DNA of 64,000 bases from Hymenobacter negativus (GCF_017571495.1 NZ_JAGETZ010000001.1:248001-312000); one strand, 5' to 3'; counted from the stretch's first letter, positions 52,522 to 62,575 are shown. A program made the numbers and translations. The notes: generated by a model from the letters alone, not told the origin.

Positions 52522-53520
52522 CTACTCCTTATATATAGCTACCAACGCCGCCCCTCCTTCAACCTGACTGGCGCGGTACATCCCATCCGAGTTAAATGGC
52601 AGCGTGACATTCCCTGCCGCGTCCACCGCAATCAGTCCACCCTCCCCGCCTACGGGCGCAAGCTTGTCCTGCACCACGATGCGCGCCGCTTCTTCCAGCG
52701 ACAAACCCTTGTACTCCATTAGGCACGCAATGTCATAAGCCGCCACGGCCCGGATAAAATACTCTCCATTGCCGGTGCAACTGATGGCGCAACGCTCATC
52801 GGCCCAAGTGCCGGCCCCGATGAGTGGCGTATCGCCGATGCGGGAGTAGCGCTTGTTGGTCATGCCGCCGGTGCTGGTAGCGGCAGCCAGATGACCGTGC
52901 TGGTCACGAGCCACGGCGCCCACGGTGCCTTTTTTCCAGTTCGGGTCAGGCTCAGGCACGTCCGTAAATTTTACGGGTTCTTCGAGGGGTGCGGTAGTTG
53001 GCAGTTCGGTTGTGGGGCGGGCCTGGCTGTGGTCGAGGCGCATGCGGCCTTCACGCAGGGCTTCCTGCAGCTGGATGTAGCGGTGCTGGGTGAAAAAATA
53101 TTCCACTGGCTGCAGCGGCAGGCCGTATTCGCGGGCTAGGTCGTCGGCACCGGGGTAGCCTAATAATACGTGTTCGGTTTTCTCCATCACCAGGCGGGCG
53201 GCACGGATGGGGTTTTGCACCTCCCGCACGCCGGTCACAGCCCCGGCCAGGCGGTTGTGGCCGCTCATGAGGGCGGCGTCCATCTCATGGTGACCATCGT
53301 GGGTAAACACGGCCCCGCGCCCGGCATTGAACAGTGGGCAGTCTTCGAGGCTGCGCACGGCGGCTTCCACGGCATCGAGGGCGGCGGCGCCATCCCGCAG
53401 CATGTCGTAGCCGGTGGCGAGAGCGGCGGCGAGGGCGGCGCGGTATTCGCGTTCCGAGTCGGGCGTGAGGGAGGCGCGGGTAATGGTACCGGCCCCGCCG
53501 TGGATGGCGAGTGCAAACAT
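52522..53520 (-). CDS. Isoaspartyl peptidase/L-asparaginase (Ntn hydrolase)
   Basis: A 332-residue N-terminal nucleophile hydrolase. It starts FALAIHGGAGTI, has NAGRGAVFTHDG and the self-cleavage site KKGTVGAVA (Thr199 becomes the nucleophile), then GDTPLIGAGTWAD and CTGNGEYFIR. It splits isoaspartyl dipeptides and asparagine. Together with cyanophycinase it could complete cyanophycin breakdown to aspartate and arginine. The ATG at 53518-53520 is chosen, since the 12 residues further upstream are not part of the family. Confidence 0.93.
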   Translation of the reverse strand: MFALAIHGGAGTITRASLTPDSEREYRAALAAALATGYDMLRDGAAALDAVEAAVRSLEDCPLFNAGRGAVFTHDGHHEMDAALMSGHNRLAGAVTGVREVQNPIRAARLVMEKTEHVLLGYPGADDLAREYGLPLQPVEYFFTQHRYIQLQEALREGRMRLDHSQARPTTELPTTAPLEEPVKFTDVPEPDPNWKKGTVGAVARDQHGHLAAATSTGGMTNKRYSRIGDTPLIGAGTWADERCAISCTGNGEYFIRAVAAYDIACLMEYKGLSLEEAARIVVQDKLAPVGGEGGLIAVDAAGNVTLPFNSDGMYRASQVEGGAALVAIYKE

Positions 53521-53553
53521 GTAAGTTGAGAAATAAATGGCGAAAACAGGGCG

Positions 53554-53561
53554 CAAAGGTA
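53554..53561 (-). promoter_or_regulatory. Candidate -7 box of the isoaspartyl peptidase gene
   Basis: TACCTTTG on the minus strand, 34 bases from the start codon; a full TAnnTTTG match. It is divergent from the box at 53603. Confidence 0.45.
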
Positions 53562-53602
53562 GGTTGAGGGAACGGCTACGGGCCCGCTAGCGTTTTTTTT
53601 CG

Positions 53603-53610
53603 TAGGTTTG
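53603..53610 (+). promoter_or_regulatory. Candidate -7 box of the DUF3127 gene
   Basis: TAGGTTTG matches TAnnTTTG; transcription would start near 53617, about 30 bases before the ATG. Confidence 0.5.
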
Positions 53611-53648
53611 ATGTTCAAGTTTTTTACTACCAAAACACCCCCAGTTTT

Positions 53649-54062
53649 ATGGCATACGACGTAACCGGCCGGCTGCACGAAATCTTTGACGAACAGCAGG
53701 TAAGCGAAAAGTTTCGCAAGCGCGAGTTCGTGCTGGAAGTCCAGGACGGCCAGTATCCCGAGCATATTAAGTTTCAGATGGTTCAGGACAAAACCAGCCT
53801 CATCGACCCCTACAAAACGGGTGATGAAGTGAAGGTTACCTTCAATCTCCGCGGCCGCGGCTTCAACAAAAACGGCCAGATGCTGTACTTCACCAACCTC
53901 GAAGCATGGAAAATTGAGGCTGCTGGTGGCGCTAGCTACGGTGGTGGCAGCACGCAGCAAGCTGCTCCCCGCCCCGCTGCACAAAACCAGAACCCCACGT
54001 TGCGCGCTCAGCCTTCGGCCGCGCCCATCGCCAGCGACGACGACAACGACCTGCCGTTCTAG
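53649..54062 (+). CDS. DUF3127 protein
   Basis: A 137-residue protein whose first 90 residues match DUF3127: YDVTGRLHEIFDEQQVSEKF, then KREFVLEV, VTFNLRGRGFN and YFTNLEAWKIE. The fold is thought to be an OB-type barrel. The tail is Gly-, Gln- and Ala-rich and ends in the acidic DDDNDLPF, very like the C-terminal tip of single-stranded DNA-binding proteins. It may bind nucleic acid; this is inferred from fold and tail. Confidence 0.88.
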   Translation: MAYDVTGRLHEIFDEQQVSEKFRKREFVLEVQDGQYPEHIKFQMVQDKTSLIDPYKTGDEVKVTFNLRGRGFNKNGQMLYFTNLEAWKIEAAGGASYGGGSTQQAAPRPAAQNQNPTLRAQPSAAPIASDDDNDLPF

Positions 54063-54083
54063 TTAGCTATTAGCTAAAAACGT

Positions 54084-54120
54084 AAAATGCCGCTCCTGTT
54101 AATCAGGAGCGGCATTTTTT
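54084..54120 (+). terminator. Terminator of the DUF3127 gene
   Basis: AAAATGCCGCTCCTG pairs with CAGGAGCGGCATTTT, followed by further Ts. Confidence 0.9.
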
Positions 54121-54145
54121 GTATCCAAATTTCGTATAATAACGC

Positions 54146-54772
54146 ATGGACTTATACGAGCTGATTGCGCGGGGCGAGGGCGAAGAGTTAGAATTCAAGC
54201 AAAAGACGACGCACCCTAGCCGCATTTCGCGCACGCTGGTGTCGCTGGCCAACACACGGGGCGGGCAGGTGCTGGTGGGTGTAGATGATGCCGGCCGCAT
54301 CCTAGGCGTGCGCGACCCGGAAGAAGAATTATTCGTGCTCCGCGAAGCTGCTCAGCACTACGTTGAGCCGCCGCTCACCGAGCTACGCTACCAAGAGGTG
54401 GAAGAAGACGGCCGCATCGTCCTCATCGTGACCGTGCCCGAAAGCCTTAATAAGCCCCACCGCGCCCAGGTAGCTCCCGACGACTGGCGCGGCTACGTGC
54501 GCGTGCGCGATGCCAGCGTGCAAACCAGCGGCCTCACTGAGAAGCTATTGGAGCGCCAGCAGCCCGAGGCCCGCTTTGAGAAAATCCCGCTTAATAAACA
54601 GGAGCTAGCCGTTATCGACTTCCTGAAAACTCACCCACGCATCACACTGGCGCAGTACATGAAGCTGGTGAATTTCGGCAAGCGCCGGGCGTATCAGACT
54701 CTAATAAAGCTGGTGCTGCACGGCTACATCCGGCACCACGACAAGGAAAAGGAAGTGTATTACACCCTTTGA
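54146..54772 (+). CDS. AlbA_2 (Schlafen-like) domain protein
   Basis: A 208-residue protein. The first 130 residues are an AlbA_2 domain: GEGEELEFKQKTTHPSRISR, TLVSLANTRGGQVLVGVDDA and a YVRVRDASV end, a fold that binds nucleic acid or nucleotides. The last 70 residues look like a winged helix (ELAVIDFLKTHPRITLAQYM ... LIKLVLHGYIRHH). It could be a transcription regulator or an RNA-acting protein. It overlaps the end of the convergent small gene by 13 bases. Confidence 0.85.
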   Translation: MDLYELIARGEGEELEFKQKTTHPSRISRTLVSLANTRGGQVLVGVDDAGRILGVRDPEEELFVLREAAQHYVEPPLTELRYQEVEEDGRIVLIVTVPESLNKPHRAQVAPDDWRGYVRVRDASVQTSGLTEKLLERQQPEARFEKIPLNKQELAVIDFLKTHPRITLAQYMKLVNFGKRRAYQTLIKLVLHGYIRHHDKEKEVYYTL

Positions 54773-55023
54773 TTACCTTCTTGTTGCTCACGATGCCGTT
54801 CAAATGCTACTGCTACCATATCGTGAACCTGATAATAAAGCGGGCTCTTGAGTGTTGGGTCGAGCCCTTCGCCTTTGTAAACGACATCAGCGAATCTATC
54901 GATGCTTCTCGGCGGGTTGTTGACAATCCGTTTTATTAAAGGTAGTGGCAAGCAAAATCCCAGCCTCACACACAAGTCACCTAATAGCCTCTCTACTTCG
55001 TAATCAGCAAGTTTTGCGTCCAT
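54760..55023 (-). CDS. Small protein of unknown function
   Basis: An 87-residue helical protein, MDAKLADYEVERLLGDLCVR, with an NPPRSIDRFADVV motif in the middle. No family name recognised, but the composition is natural. It is convergent with the AlbA_2 gene and overlaps it by 13 bases. Confidence 0.6.
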   Translation of the reverse strand: MDAKLADYEVERLLGDLCVRLGFCLPLPLIKRIVNNPPRSIDRFADVVYKGEGLDPTLKSPLYYQVHDMVAVAFERHREQQEGNQRV

Positions 55024-55041
55024 TGAAACCGGGCAAACAAA

Positions 55042-55083
55042 AAACGGACGCCTTTACAGCAGTGTGCTGAATGGCATCCGTTT
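55042..55083 (-). terminator. Terminator of the lysine-rich peptide gene
   Basis: AAACGGACGCC and GGCATCCGTTT pair with one mismatch, with a small AGCA..TGCT hairpin within the loop; on the minus strand TTTTTTGTTT follows. Confidence 0.6.
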
Positions 55084-55104
55084 CTTTAGTTAAAAGGCTG
55101 AGAC

Positions 55105-55221
55105 CTATTCCTGCTTGCGGGCGCGAGCCACTTTCTTCTCGTCTTTCTCCGCTTTTTTCTCCTTCATGGTTTTAGCGGGTTCTTTCTTTTTTTCTTTGCG
55201 GGCGTCTTGTGCTTTGGCCAT
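55105..55221 (-). CDS. 38-residue lysine-rich protein
   Basis: The minus strand reads MAKAQDARKEKKKEPAKTMK followed by EKKAEKDEKKVARARKQE and a TAG. More than a third of the residues are lysine and arginine and the rest mostly Glu and Ala, so it is a charged helix that could bind RNA, DNA or ribosomes. Support comes from an own promoter (55296-55327) and terminator (55042-55083). Similar short basic proteins occur in related genomes as far as I recall. Function unknown. Confidence 0.65.
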   Translation of the reverse strand: MAKAQDARKEKKKEPAKTMKEKKAEKDEKKVARARKQE

Positions 55222-55295
55222 GATTGAAAAGAAGTTTTGGTGAGGGGTAATTTCGGGACTTTCAACGCACGGCCGAGCCGAAGCGTTGTATGGAG

Positions 55296-55327
55296 CGAAG
55301 GTAGAAACTTTACCGAAAAACTGCCAA
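55296..55327 (-). promoter_or_regulatory. Promoter of the lysine-rich peptide gene
   Basis: On the minus strand TTG (55325-55327), 21 bases, then TACCTTCG (55296-55303). Transcription would begin near 55289, about 68 bases before the ATG. The -33 lies at the very 3' end of the esterase-DinB gene region. Confidence 0.5.
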
Positions 55328-55331
55328 TACT

Positions 55332-56885
55332 TTATAGAATGGGCAGGTATCGCTCGCGAATAATGGTAAGGTGATGTTGTTCGTGTCCAGGAATAATGAA
55401 GAGCAGCGCCCGCACCGTAACCGGGCCACCATTAGCAGTGCCGCGCCGGTTCAGTTGCTCCTCGGTGAAGCTACCGAATAAAGCCAGCGTGGCAGCACGG
55501 GTAGCATCGTATTCAGCCAACAGGCTGGCGATGGCGCGGGCATTGGCGCCGCTATTGGCCACGTAATCGTCCTGCTCAAAGCCGGGCAGGTCCTGGGCAT
55601 CGGCGCGGGCAAAGCGCAGGGCGCGGTAGGCAAATACCCGCTCGCTATCAATCTGATGCAAAAGCATTTCCTTGAGGGTCCATTTGCCTTCAGCATAGGC
55701 TTTTTCGGCCTGCTCCTCCTTCAAGTTGGCAAATACAGCGTGGATTTCCGCTGGCTGGCTGCGCAGGGCATCCAATGGGTTTGCTTCAATGGGAATCTGG
55801 TTGATGTAGCCGCCGGCATAGGGTAGGAAATCGCCTTCGGCAGGGCGGGTAATGGACATGGGCGCGGGAGCTGATTGAGGAGTAAAGACAGGTGCAGCGG
55901 TCACAGGTTGCCCAATGGAAGTATCGGGCGCGGGCAAATCCAGCGGCAACAGCACCGCAGGTCCCGGCGAGGAAGATGGCATAATAGAGGGCGCCAGAGT
56001 CGGGTCGAAGCTCAAGCGCACGATGGGCAGCGGCGCGGGCAGCTGTTGCGCTGCGGCCTCTGGCCCAAAGGCCCAAATCAGGAAGTCGGGCATCACGCGT
56101 CCCCAGGTATCCGGATGGTGATGACCGCCTTCAACCTGTACGTAACGCAATGATTGCTGCGTATTTAAACCAGAATTACGGAGTTCTTCAATTAAGTCAA
56201 GGCAGTCCTCAATCGAGTCAATAACGCCATTTTCGTTGCGGTCGCCGCGCTCGTCCAAGGTGCCGGTTTGCAGCCAGAAGCGGTGGTCGGGGTGCAGCTG
56301 CCCGGCTCGCACCAGACCATGCATGATACGGTCGGCAGGCGTGTAGCCGGCTCCCACGGCCCGCTGCCGCCACCAGAACGAGCCCGAAAACACGCCGGCC
56401 CGCATGAAATAGTCGGGGTGGTGCCACACCAAATCGAAAGCCGACAAGCCCCCGAGTGAGAAGCCCGCCATCACGGCTTCCTCAGGCTTGGCAGACGCTT
56501 GGTAATTGGCCTGGGCAAAGGGCAATAACTCATTCAACACGAAGGCTGAGTATGCCCCGGCCAGACTACCTCGGCCGTTGAAATCGGCCGAAGCCGCGGT
56601 GCCGTATTCCTGTACGCGCTGCTCGTTGGCATGGGGCGCCACCAGCACGAAGGGCCGGATGGCGTTCCTATTATATAAGGCATCAAGTGTGGCTTGCAGG
56701 CCCAGCCGTTCCAGGTCCTGGCCGTCGTTGAGGTAGAGCACGGGGTAGGGCACCGTGGCAGCTGAGGCAGGTGGCAGCAGTATGCTCACTTCCACATCGC
56801 GTTCCAAAAAGCTGGAAACCACAACTTCCCGGCAAAGGCGGGTACCCGCATGGGTTGGGACTGAATCGGTAATTTCTGAAAGCAT
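55332..56885 (-). CDS. Esterase fused to a DinB-like domain
   Basis: A 517-residue fusion. The N-terminal 280 residues are an alpha/beta-hydrolase of the enterochelin esterase/CE1 type, with PYPVLYLNDGQDLE, the nucleophile in VMAGFSLGGLSAFDL (Ser near 142) and a histidine in VEGGHHHPDTWG. A proline-rich linker (near 280-350) leads to a DinB/YfiT-like four-helix domain (KWTLKEMLLHQIDSERVFAY ... IIPGHEQHHLTII) with His residues placed for metal binding. It has no signal peptide. The two parts are usually separate proteins. The ATG at 56883-56885 is chosen over a TTG one codon before. Confidence 0.85.
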   Translation of the reverse strand: MLSEITDSVPTHAGTRLCREVVVSSFLERDVEVSILLPPASAATVPYPVLYLNDGQDLERLGLQATLDALYNRNAIRPFVLVAPHANEQRVQEYGTAASADFNGRGSLAGAYSAFVLNELLPFAQANYQASAKPEEAVMAGFSLGGLSAFDLVWHHPDYFMRAGVFSGSFWWRQRAVGAGYTPADRIMHGLVRAGQLHPDHRFWLQTGTLDERGDRNENGVIDSIEDCLDLIEELRNSGLNTQQSLRYVQVEGGHHHPDTWGRVMPDFLIWAFGPEAAAQQLPAPLPIVRLSFDPTLAPSIMPSSSPGPAVLLPLDLPAPDTSIGQPVTAAPVFTPQSAPAPMSITRPAEGDFLPYAGGYINQIPIEANPLDALRSQPAEIHAVFANLKEEQAEKAYAEGKWTLKEMLLHQIDSERVFAYRALRFARADAQDLPGFEQDDYVANSGANARAIASLLAEYDATRAATLALFGSFTEEQLNRRGTANGGPVTVRALLFIIPGHEQHHLTIIRERYLPIL

Positions 56886-57029
56886 CAAACAAAGTAACGA
56901 ACCCGACCCGGGATGCCCCTAAATATGGAAATAAAACAGGTTGAATGTGGCAGGTCCGTTATTTCTTGACTAGTTTGCCGCGCAGCTAATCCAGCGCACT
57001 CCTGCTCCACTCCTCTTTTCACCCAGCCC

Positions 57030-57737
57030 GTGCACGAACAACACCGCCGTTTTTACTCGCATCACCTTGGCCAGGACATTGACATGCTGGTATTTGGCAC
57101 CTGGGGCTACCCGGTGGTCATCTTCCCCACTTCCGGCGGCCACGACAACGAAGCCCGCGACTTCAAGCTCATCGAAGCGGCCCGCCCGCTGGTGGAAGCC
57201 GGCCGCGTTAAGCTATTCTGCATCGACAGCATTGATGCCCACTCCTGGTACGCCAAGCACTTATCGCCCGATGTGCGGGTGAGAAACCACATTTTCTACG
57301 ACAAGTTTCTGAGCGAAGAGTTAGTGCCCGCTTTGCAGAAAGAGTGCAACGTTGATAAAATTGGGGTCGCCGGCTGTAGCTTCGGCGGCTATCATGCCCT
57401 CAATTTCGCCTTCCGCCACCCTAATCAGGTGGCGCATTTATTTACAATGGGCGCGGCCTTCGACATCCGCCAGTTTTTGAGCGGCTACCACGACGACAAC
57501 GTGTACTACAACAACCCACCCGAATTTATACCTGGCGCTCACAGCGAGCATTTTCAGTGGATGAACATCATCCTGGGTACGGCCGAGCATGATTTCTGTA
57601 AAGGCGCCAACTTCGATATGGCCCGCATTCTGAGCGAAAAAGGCATTCCGTATAAGCTGGATGTGAAGCCTTATGGCAACCACGACTGGCCCGTGTGGCG
57701 CGAAATGTTCCCGCAATATCTGGATACCATCCGTTAA
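57030..57737 (+). CDS. Alpha/beta-hydrolase (esterase) at the head of the amidoligase cluster
   Basis: A 235-residue cytoplasmic hydrolase starting at GTG 57030. The nucleophile elbow is VAGCSFGGYHA (Ser117); the acid and histidine are probably in TAEHDFC and YGNHDWPVW. It matches the putative esterase group that often stands beside ATP-grasp and GCS2 genes. It might hydrolyse or transfer an ester or amide during maturation of the product. The next gene follows after 146 bases. Confidence 0.8.
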   Translation: MHEQHRRFYSHHLGQDIDMLVFGTWGYPVVIFPTSGGHDNEARDFKLIEAARPLVEAGRVKLFCIDSIDAHSWYAKHLSPDVRVRNHIFYDKFLSEELVPALQKECNVDKIGVAGCSFGGYHALNFAFRHPNQVAHLFTMGAAFDIRQFLSGYHDDNVYYNNPPEFIPGAHSEHFQWMNIILGTAEHDFCKGANFDMARILSEKGIPYKLDVKPYGNHDWPVWREMFPQYLDTIR

Positions 57738-57883
57738 GCAGTAATTAATTTAAGACACCCGTAGCAAGACATAGAGCAGACTTTACTCACCCCAAAGGGC
57801 CTACTCGCCTTCTACGCGCCCATTCCTTACCCCCAAATTCTCCCTTATCACCTAGCTAAGCAGCTACCAAAACAACCCTAGCC

Positions 57884-59128
<1,245 letters not shown>

Positions 59129-59219
59129 TCTTCCCTAAGTTGGTCGTGTCTGGCGTGCTGTTTCGGCACGTTGGGCACGGCTGTGCTTAGGCCTTTCCAC
59201 TTATTTATTCGTCCCGCCC

Positions 59220-60323
59220 ATGGCCACGCCCGTGTTTACCCTCGGCATCGAGGAAGAATTTCAGACCATTGACCCCGAAACCCGGGAGCTTCGCTCGCAC
59301 CTCTCGCAAATCGTAGAGAACGGCAAAATCACCCTGCACGAGCAGGTGAAGGCCGAAATGCACGAGTCGGTAGTGGAAGTGGGCACCAATATTTGCCAGA
59401 ACATCACCGAAGCCCGCACCGAGGTGCTGCACCTACGCCGCCAGGTGATTGAGCTGGCCGACAAGCAGGGGCTCAAAATCGGAGCTGCCGGCACGCACCC
59501 ATTTTCGCGCTGGCAGGACCAGCCCATTACGCCCGATGCCCGCTACGATAAAATTGTGGAGGAATTGCAGGAGGCCGCCCGCTCCAACCTGGTTTTTGGC
59601 ATGCATGTGCACATCGGCATCGAGGACCGGGAAATGGGCGTGTATATGATGAACACACTGCGGTATTTCCTGCCGCACTTGTTTGCGCTCAGCACCAACT
59701 CGCCGTTCTGGGAAGGGCGTGAAACAGGCTATAAGTCCTTCCGTACCAAGGTATTCGAGCGGTTTCCGCGCACGGGCATTCCCGGCTTTTTCCATAGCGC
59801 CAGCGACTACGACGAGTTTATCGCGCTGCTGATAAAAACCGGCTGCATCGACAACGGCAAGAAAATCTGGTGGGACGTGCGCCTCCACCCCTTCTTCGAC
59901 ACCATCGAATACCGCATCTGCGACATGATGATGCGGGCCGACGAAACCATTGCGGTGGCCGCCATCATGCAGGCGCTAGTGGCTAAAATTTACAAGCTCA
60001 AGTCCCAAAACCTCAATTTCCGCATCTACCGTAGCGCCCTGATTAAGGAGAACAAATGGCGCGCCGCCCGCTACGGCCTCGATGGCAACATGATTGACTT
60101 CGGTATTCAGGAGGAGGTACCTACCCGCAAGCTCATTCTGGAGCTGCTCGATTTCATCGACGACGTGGTGGACGACCTCGGCAGCCGCCACGAAGTAGAA
60201 TACGTGCTGAAAATGCTGGAAATGGGCACCGGCGCCGACCGCCAGCTTCACGTTTTCCGCGAAACCGGCGATTTAAGCAAGGTGGTTGACTACATCTTGT
60301 CCGAAACTACGCACGGGCTATAA
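59220..60323 (+). CDS. GCS2-family carboxylate-amine ligase
   Basis: A 367-residue protein of the glutamate-cysteine ligase 2 (YbdK) family. It has FTLGIEEEFQTIDPETRELR at the start, HEQVKAEMHESVVEVGTNIC, GTHPFSRWQDQ, the HVHIGIED motif and EYRICDMMMRADE. The fold is that of glutamine synthetase-like ligases, forming an amide between an amino-acid carboxylate and an amine. The natural substrates of most members are unknown. It lies between the ATP-grasp and amidotransferase genes, all in one direction. Confidence 0.92.
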   Translation: MATPVFTLGIEEEFQTIDPETRELRSHLSQIVENGKITLHEQVKAEMHESVVEVGTNICQNITEARTEVLHLRRQVIELADKQGLKIGAAGTHPFSRWQDQPITPDARYDKIVEELQEAARSNLVFGMHVHIGIEDREMGVYMMNTLRYFLPHLFALSTNSPFWEGRETGYKSFRTKVFERFPRTGIPGFFHSASDYDEFIALLIKTGCIDNGKKIWWDVRLHPFFDTIEYRICDMMMRADETIAVAAIMQALVAKIYKLKSQNLNFRIYRSALIKENKWRAARYGLDGNMIDFGIQEEVPTRKLILELLDFIDDVVDDLGSRHEVEYVLKMLEMGTGADRQLHVFRETGDLSKVVDYILSETTHGL

Positions 60324-60343
60324 GCTACTTATCTTTGCAGTTG

Positions 60344-60379
60344 CAACGCCAGCCGTCCGGTTGGCGTTGTTTCTTTTTT
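60344..60379 (+). terminator. Hairpin with T-run after the GCS2 gene
   Basis: CAACGCCA pairs with TGGCGTTG, then TTTCTTTTTT. It could end part of the transcripts or partly attenuate expression of the amidotransferase gene downstream. Confidence 0.75.
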
Positions 60380-60445
60380 AGCCCAGGCGCTCGCTTGGCT
60401 TTTTTCTATTTTTTGGGCGGAACCGCCTATTTATTTACGGAAATT

Positions 60446-61270
60446 ATGGAGTCTATTCGCATCGCCATTCTGGATATGTACAACAATGCGCCGAACGAGG
60501 GCATGCGCTGCATTCGGCAACTAGTGGCCCGCGGGGCCGAGGAAAACGGCGTTCTGTTTCACGTCGACACATTCAACGTACGGGCCGAAGACGCCCTACC
60601 CGGCTTGGACTACGACATCTATGTATCATCCGGGGGCCCTGGCAGCCCCCTGGCTTCCGATGAACTGTGGGAAGTCCGTTATTTTCAATTTATCGACTCC
60701 TTGCTGGCGCATAACCAAACCAGTGAGCAAAAAAAACATTTGCTGCTCATTTGCCACTCGTTCCAACTCGTGAGCCGGCATTTGGGCGTGGGCACCATCA
60801 GCCGGCGCAAGTCCACGTCGTTTGGCGTGCTCCCGGTCCACCTCACCCCTGCCGGTGTAGCCGAACCCGTTCTGCAAGGCCTGCCGGAGCCATTTTACGT
60901 AGTCGACTCGCGCGATTATCAGCTAGCCGATGTGAACTTGGAGCGCATTGAAGAGTTGGGGGCAGAGATTTTGTGCCTGGAAAAAGAACGTCCTCATGTA
61001 CCGTTGGCGCGCGCCGTGATGGCGATTCGCTTTACACCAGAAGTATTTGGTACTCAGTTCCACCCCGAGGCCGATGGCGAAGGCATGCTCCGCTACATGC
61101 TTACCGATGAGCGCAAACAGCAGGTAGTAACGGCATATGGCGAAGCCAAATACCACGAAATGGTAAGTCTGCTCGCTAACCCCGACACCATCGAGTACAC
61201 CGAATCTGTTATTGTGCCCACTTTTTTGCGCCGCGCCGTAGCTCAAATCAGCCAACTCGCCACTGCTTAA
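60446..61270 (+). CDS. Class I glutamine amidotransferase
   Basis: A 274-residue protein starting IRIAILDMYNNAPNEGM. Triad: Cys in LLLICHSFQ (near 99), His and Glu in GTQFHPEADGEG (near 205-207), with the oxyanion part SSGGPGSPL. It would release ammonia from glutamine for a synthetase, or act as a gamma-glutamyl hydrolase. The ATG at 60446 is chosen; 37 in-frame residues upstream cover the terminator hairpin. It sits between two amide-forming ligases. Confidence 0.88.
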   Translation: MESIRIAILDMYNNAPNEGMRCIRQLVARGAEENGVLFHVDTFNVRAEDALPGLDYDIYVSSGGPGSPLASDELWEVRYFQFIDSLLAHNQTSEQKKHLLLICHSFQLVSRHLGVGTISRRKSTSFGVLPVHLTPAGVAEPVLQGLPEPFYVVDSRDYQLADVNLERIEELGAEILCLEKERPHVPLARAVMAIRFTPEVFGTQFHPEADGEGMLRYMLTDERKQQVVTAYGEAKYHEMVSLLANPDTIEYTESVIVPTFLRRAVAQISQLATA

Positions 61271-61298
61271 TCGCTGCCATTCCTGCCCGTTTCTTCTT

Positions 61299-62489
61299 AT
61301 GATTCCTGAGCACCGCCACCGCTATAATGCCGCTTTTACGCCAGAGAAATACCAGGAGTTTCTGGCCGACATCGACCAGCAATTTCCCGGGCAATTAGAG
61401 TTTCGGGTGGCTGAAACGCCGGTATTTATCCCAGCGGATTTACGCGACAAATTAATTGCGGCGGGCGAGAATATTATCGATGTAATTCAGCAGGATAATT
61501 TCAAAGAATTAACCGAAGCTGCCATCCCGGCGCACCAGCGCGTGCCCGGCAACGAAGGCCGCCCGGATTTTCTGACGTTCGATTTTGCCGTGTGCCGGAA
61601 TGAGGCGGGCACCCTGGAACCCCAGCTGATTGAGATGCAGGGCTTTCCCTCGCTCTATGCCTTCCAGTCCTGGCTGCCAGGGGTTTTCAAGCGGCATTTC
61701 CCCATCGCCGATACGGTTTCACCCTTCCTGCATTCGGCTGATGCTGCTAGCTACCATGAAGAAATGCGCCGGTTTTTATTAGCCGATGAAGCACCCGAGA
61801 ATGTTATTCTACTCGAAATATTCCCCGAGAAACAAAAGACGCGAATTGACTTTGTTTTAACGAAAGAATTTTGGGGAATTGAGCCCGTTTGCCTCACGAA
61901 AGTTCGCAAAAACGGGCGTCAATTATTTTACGAAAAAGACGGTCGGCAAATTCCAATTAAGCGAATTTATAACCGCGTTATTTTCGATGAATTGGAACGC
62001 TACCACGACCTGCCCGGCGAGTTCAAATTGACCGACGATGTGGACGTAACCTGGGTTGGCCATCCCAATTGGTTTTTCCGGGTAAGTAAGTACACACTTC
62101 CGTTCCTAAGCGGGCCGTTTGTGCCACCTAGCTATTTCTTGCACGAACTATCCTCTTATCCTGCTGACCTGGAAAACTACGTGCTCAAGCCCTTGTTTTC
62201 CTTTGCCGGCGCAGGCGTGCGGCTACACATCACCGCTGCTGACCTTGATGCTATCGAAGACAAGCAGCATTACCTGTTGCAGCGCAAGGTGCAATACGAA
62301 CCAGTGGTGCAGTCGCCTGATGGGTTGGTGAAGTGCGAAATCCGCCTGCTTTACGTGTGGCATCCCGGCCAGCCACGGCCTACGTTGCTCTGTGGCCTCA
62401 GCCGCTTGAGCCGGGGCGAAATGATTGGTGTGGACTTCAACAAAAATAAGGATTGGGTAGGCGGAACCGCACCACTGTTTGAGCGATAA
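61299..62489 (+). CDS. ATP-grasp-like ligase of unknown specificity
   Basis: A 396-residue protein with LEPQLIEMQGFPSLYAFQ in the middle and a late YVLKPLFSFAGAGVRLHI loop that resembles the ATP-binding glycine-rich part of ATP-grasp enzymes. KCEIRLLYVW and the final SRGEMIGVDFNKNKDWVGG probably shape the active site. The order of elements is unlike RimK, rather like circularly arranged ATP-grasp proteins. I assign the fold from motifs and context; catalysis is not shown. It begins 28 bases after the amidotransferase and surely is in the same operon. Confidence 0.65.
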   Translation: MIPEHRHRYNAAFTPEKYQEFLADIDQQFPGQLEFRVAETPVFIPADLRDKLIAAGENIIDVIQQDNFKELTEAAIPAHQRVPGNEGRPDFLTFDFAVCRNEAGTLEPQLIEMQGFPSLYAFQSWLPGVFKRHFPIADTVSPFLHSADAASYHEEMRRFLLADEAPENVILLEIFPEKQKTRIDFVLTKEFWGIEPVCLTKVRKNGRQLFYEKDGRQIPIKRIYNRVIFDELERYHDLPGEFKLTDDVDVTWVGHPNWFFRVSKYTLPFLSGPFVPPSYFLHELSSYPADLENYVLKPLFSFAGAGVRLHITAADLDAIEDKQHYLLQRKVQYEPVVQSPDGLVKCEIRLLYVWHPGQPRPTLLCGLSRLSRGEMIGVDFNKNKDWVGGTAPLFER

Positions 62490-62575
62490 GCGAGGCCCCG
62501 CGGTTTGAACGAAGAACAACGCACCAGCAATACGCGTAAGCCTGCGAAACTCCTCACTATCCGCAACGGAACCTC

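Noticed and set aside
60330-60337. TATCTTTG as a promoter for the amidotransferase gene
   Set aside because: It matches TAnnTTTG, but transcription would start within the terminator hairpin of the GCS2 gene and there is no -33 element at the right distance.
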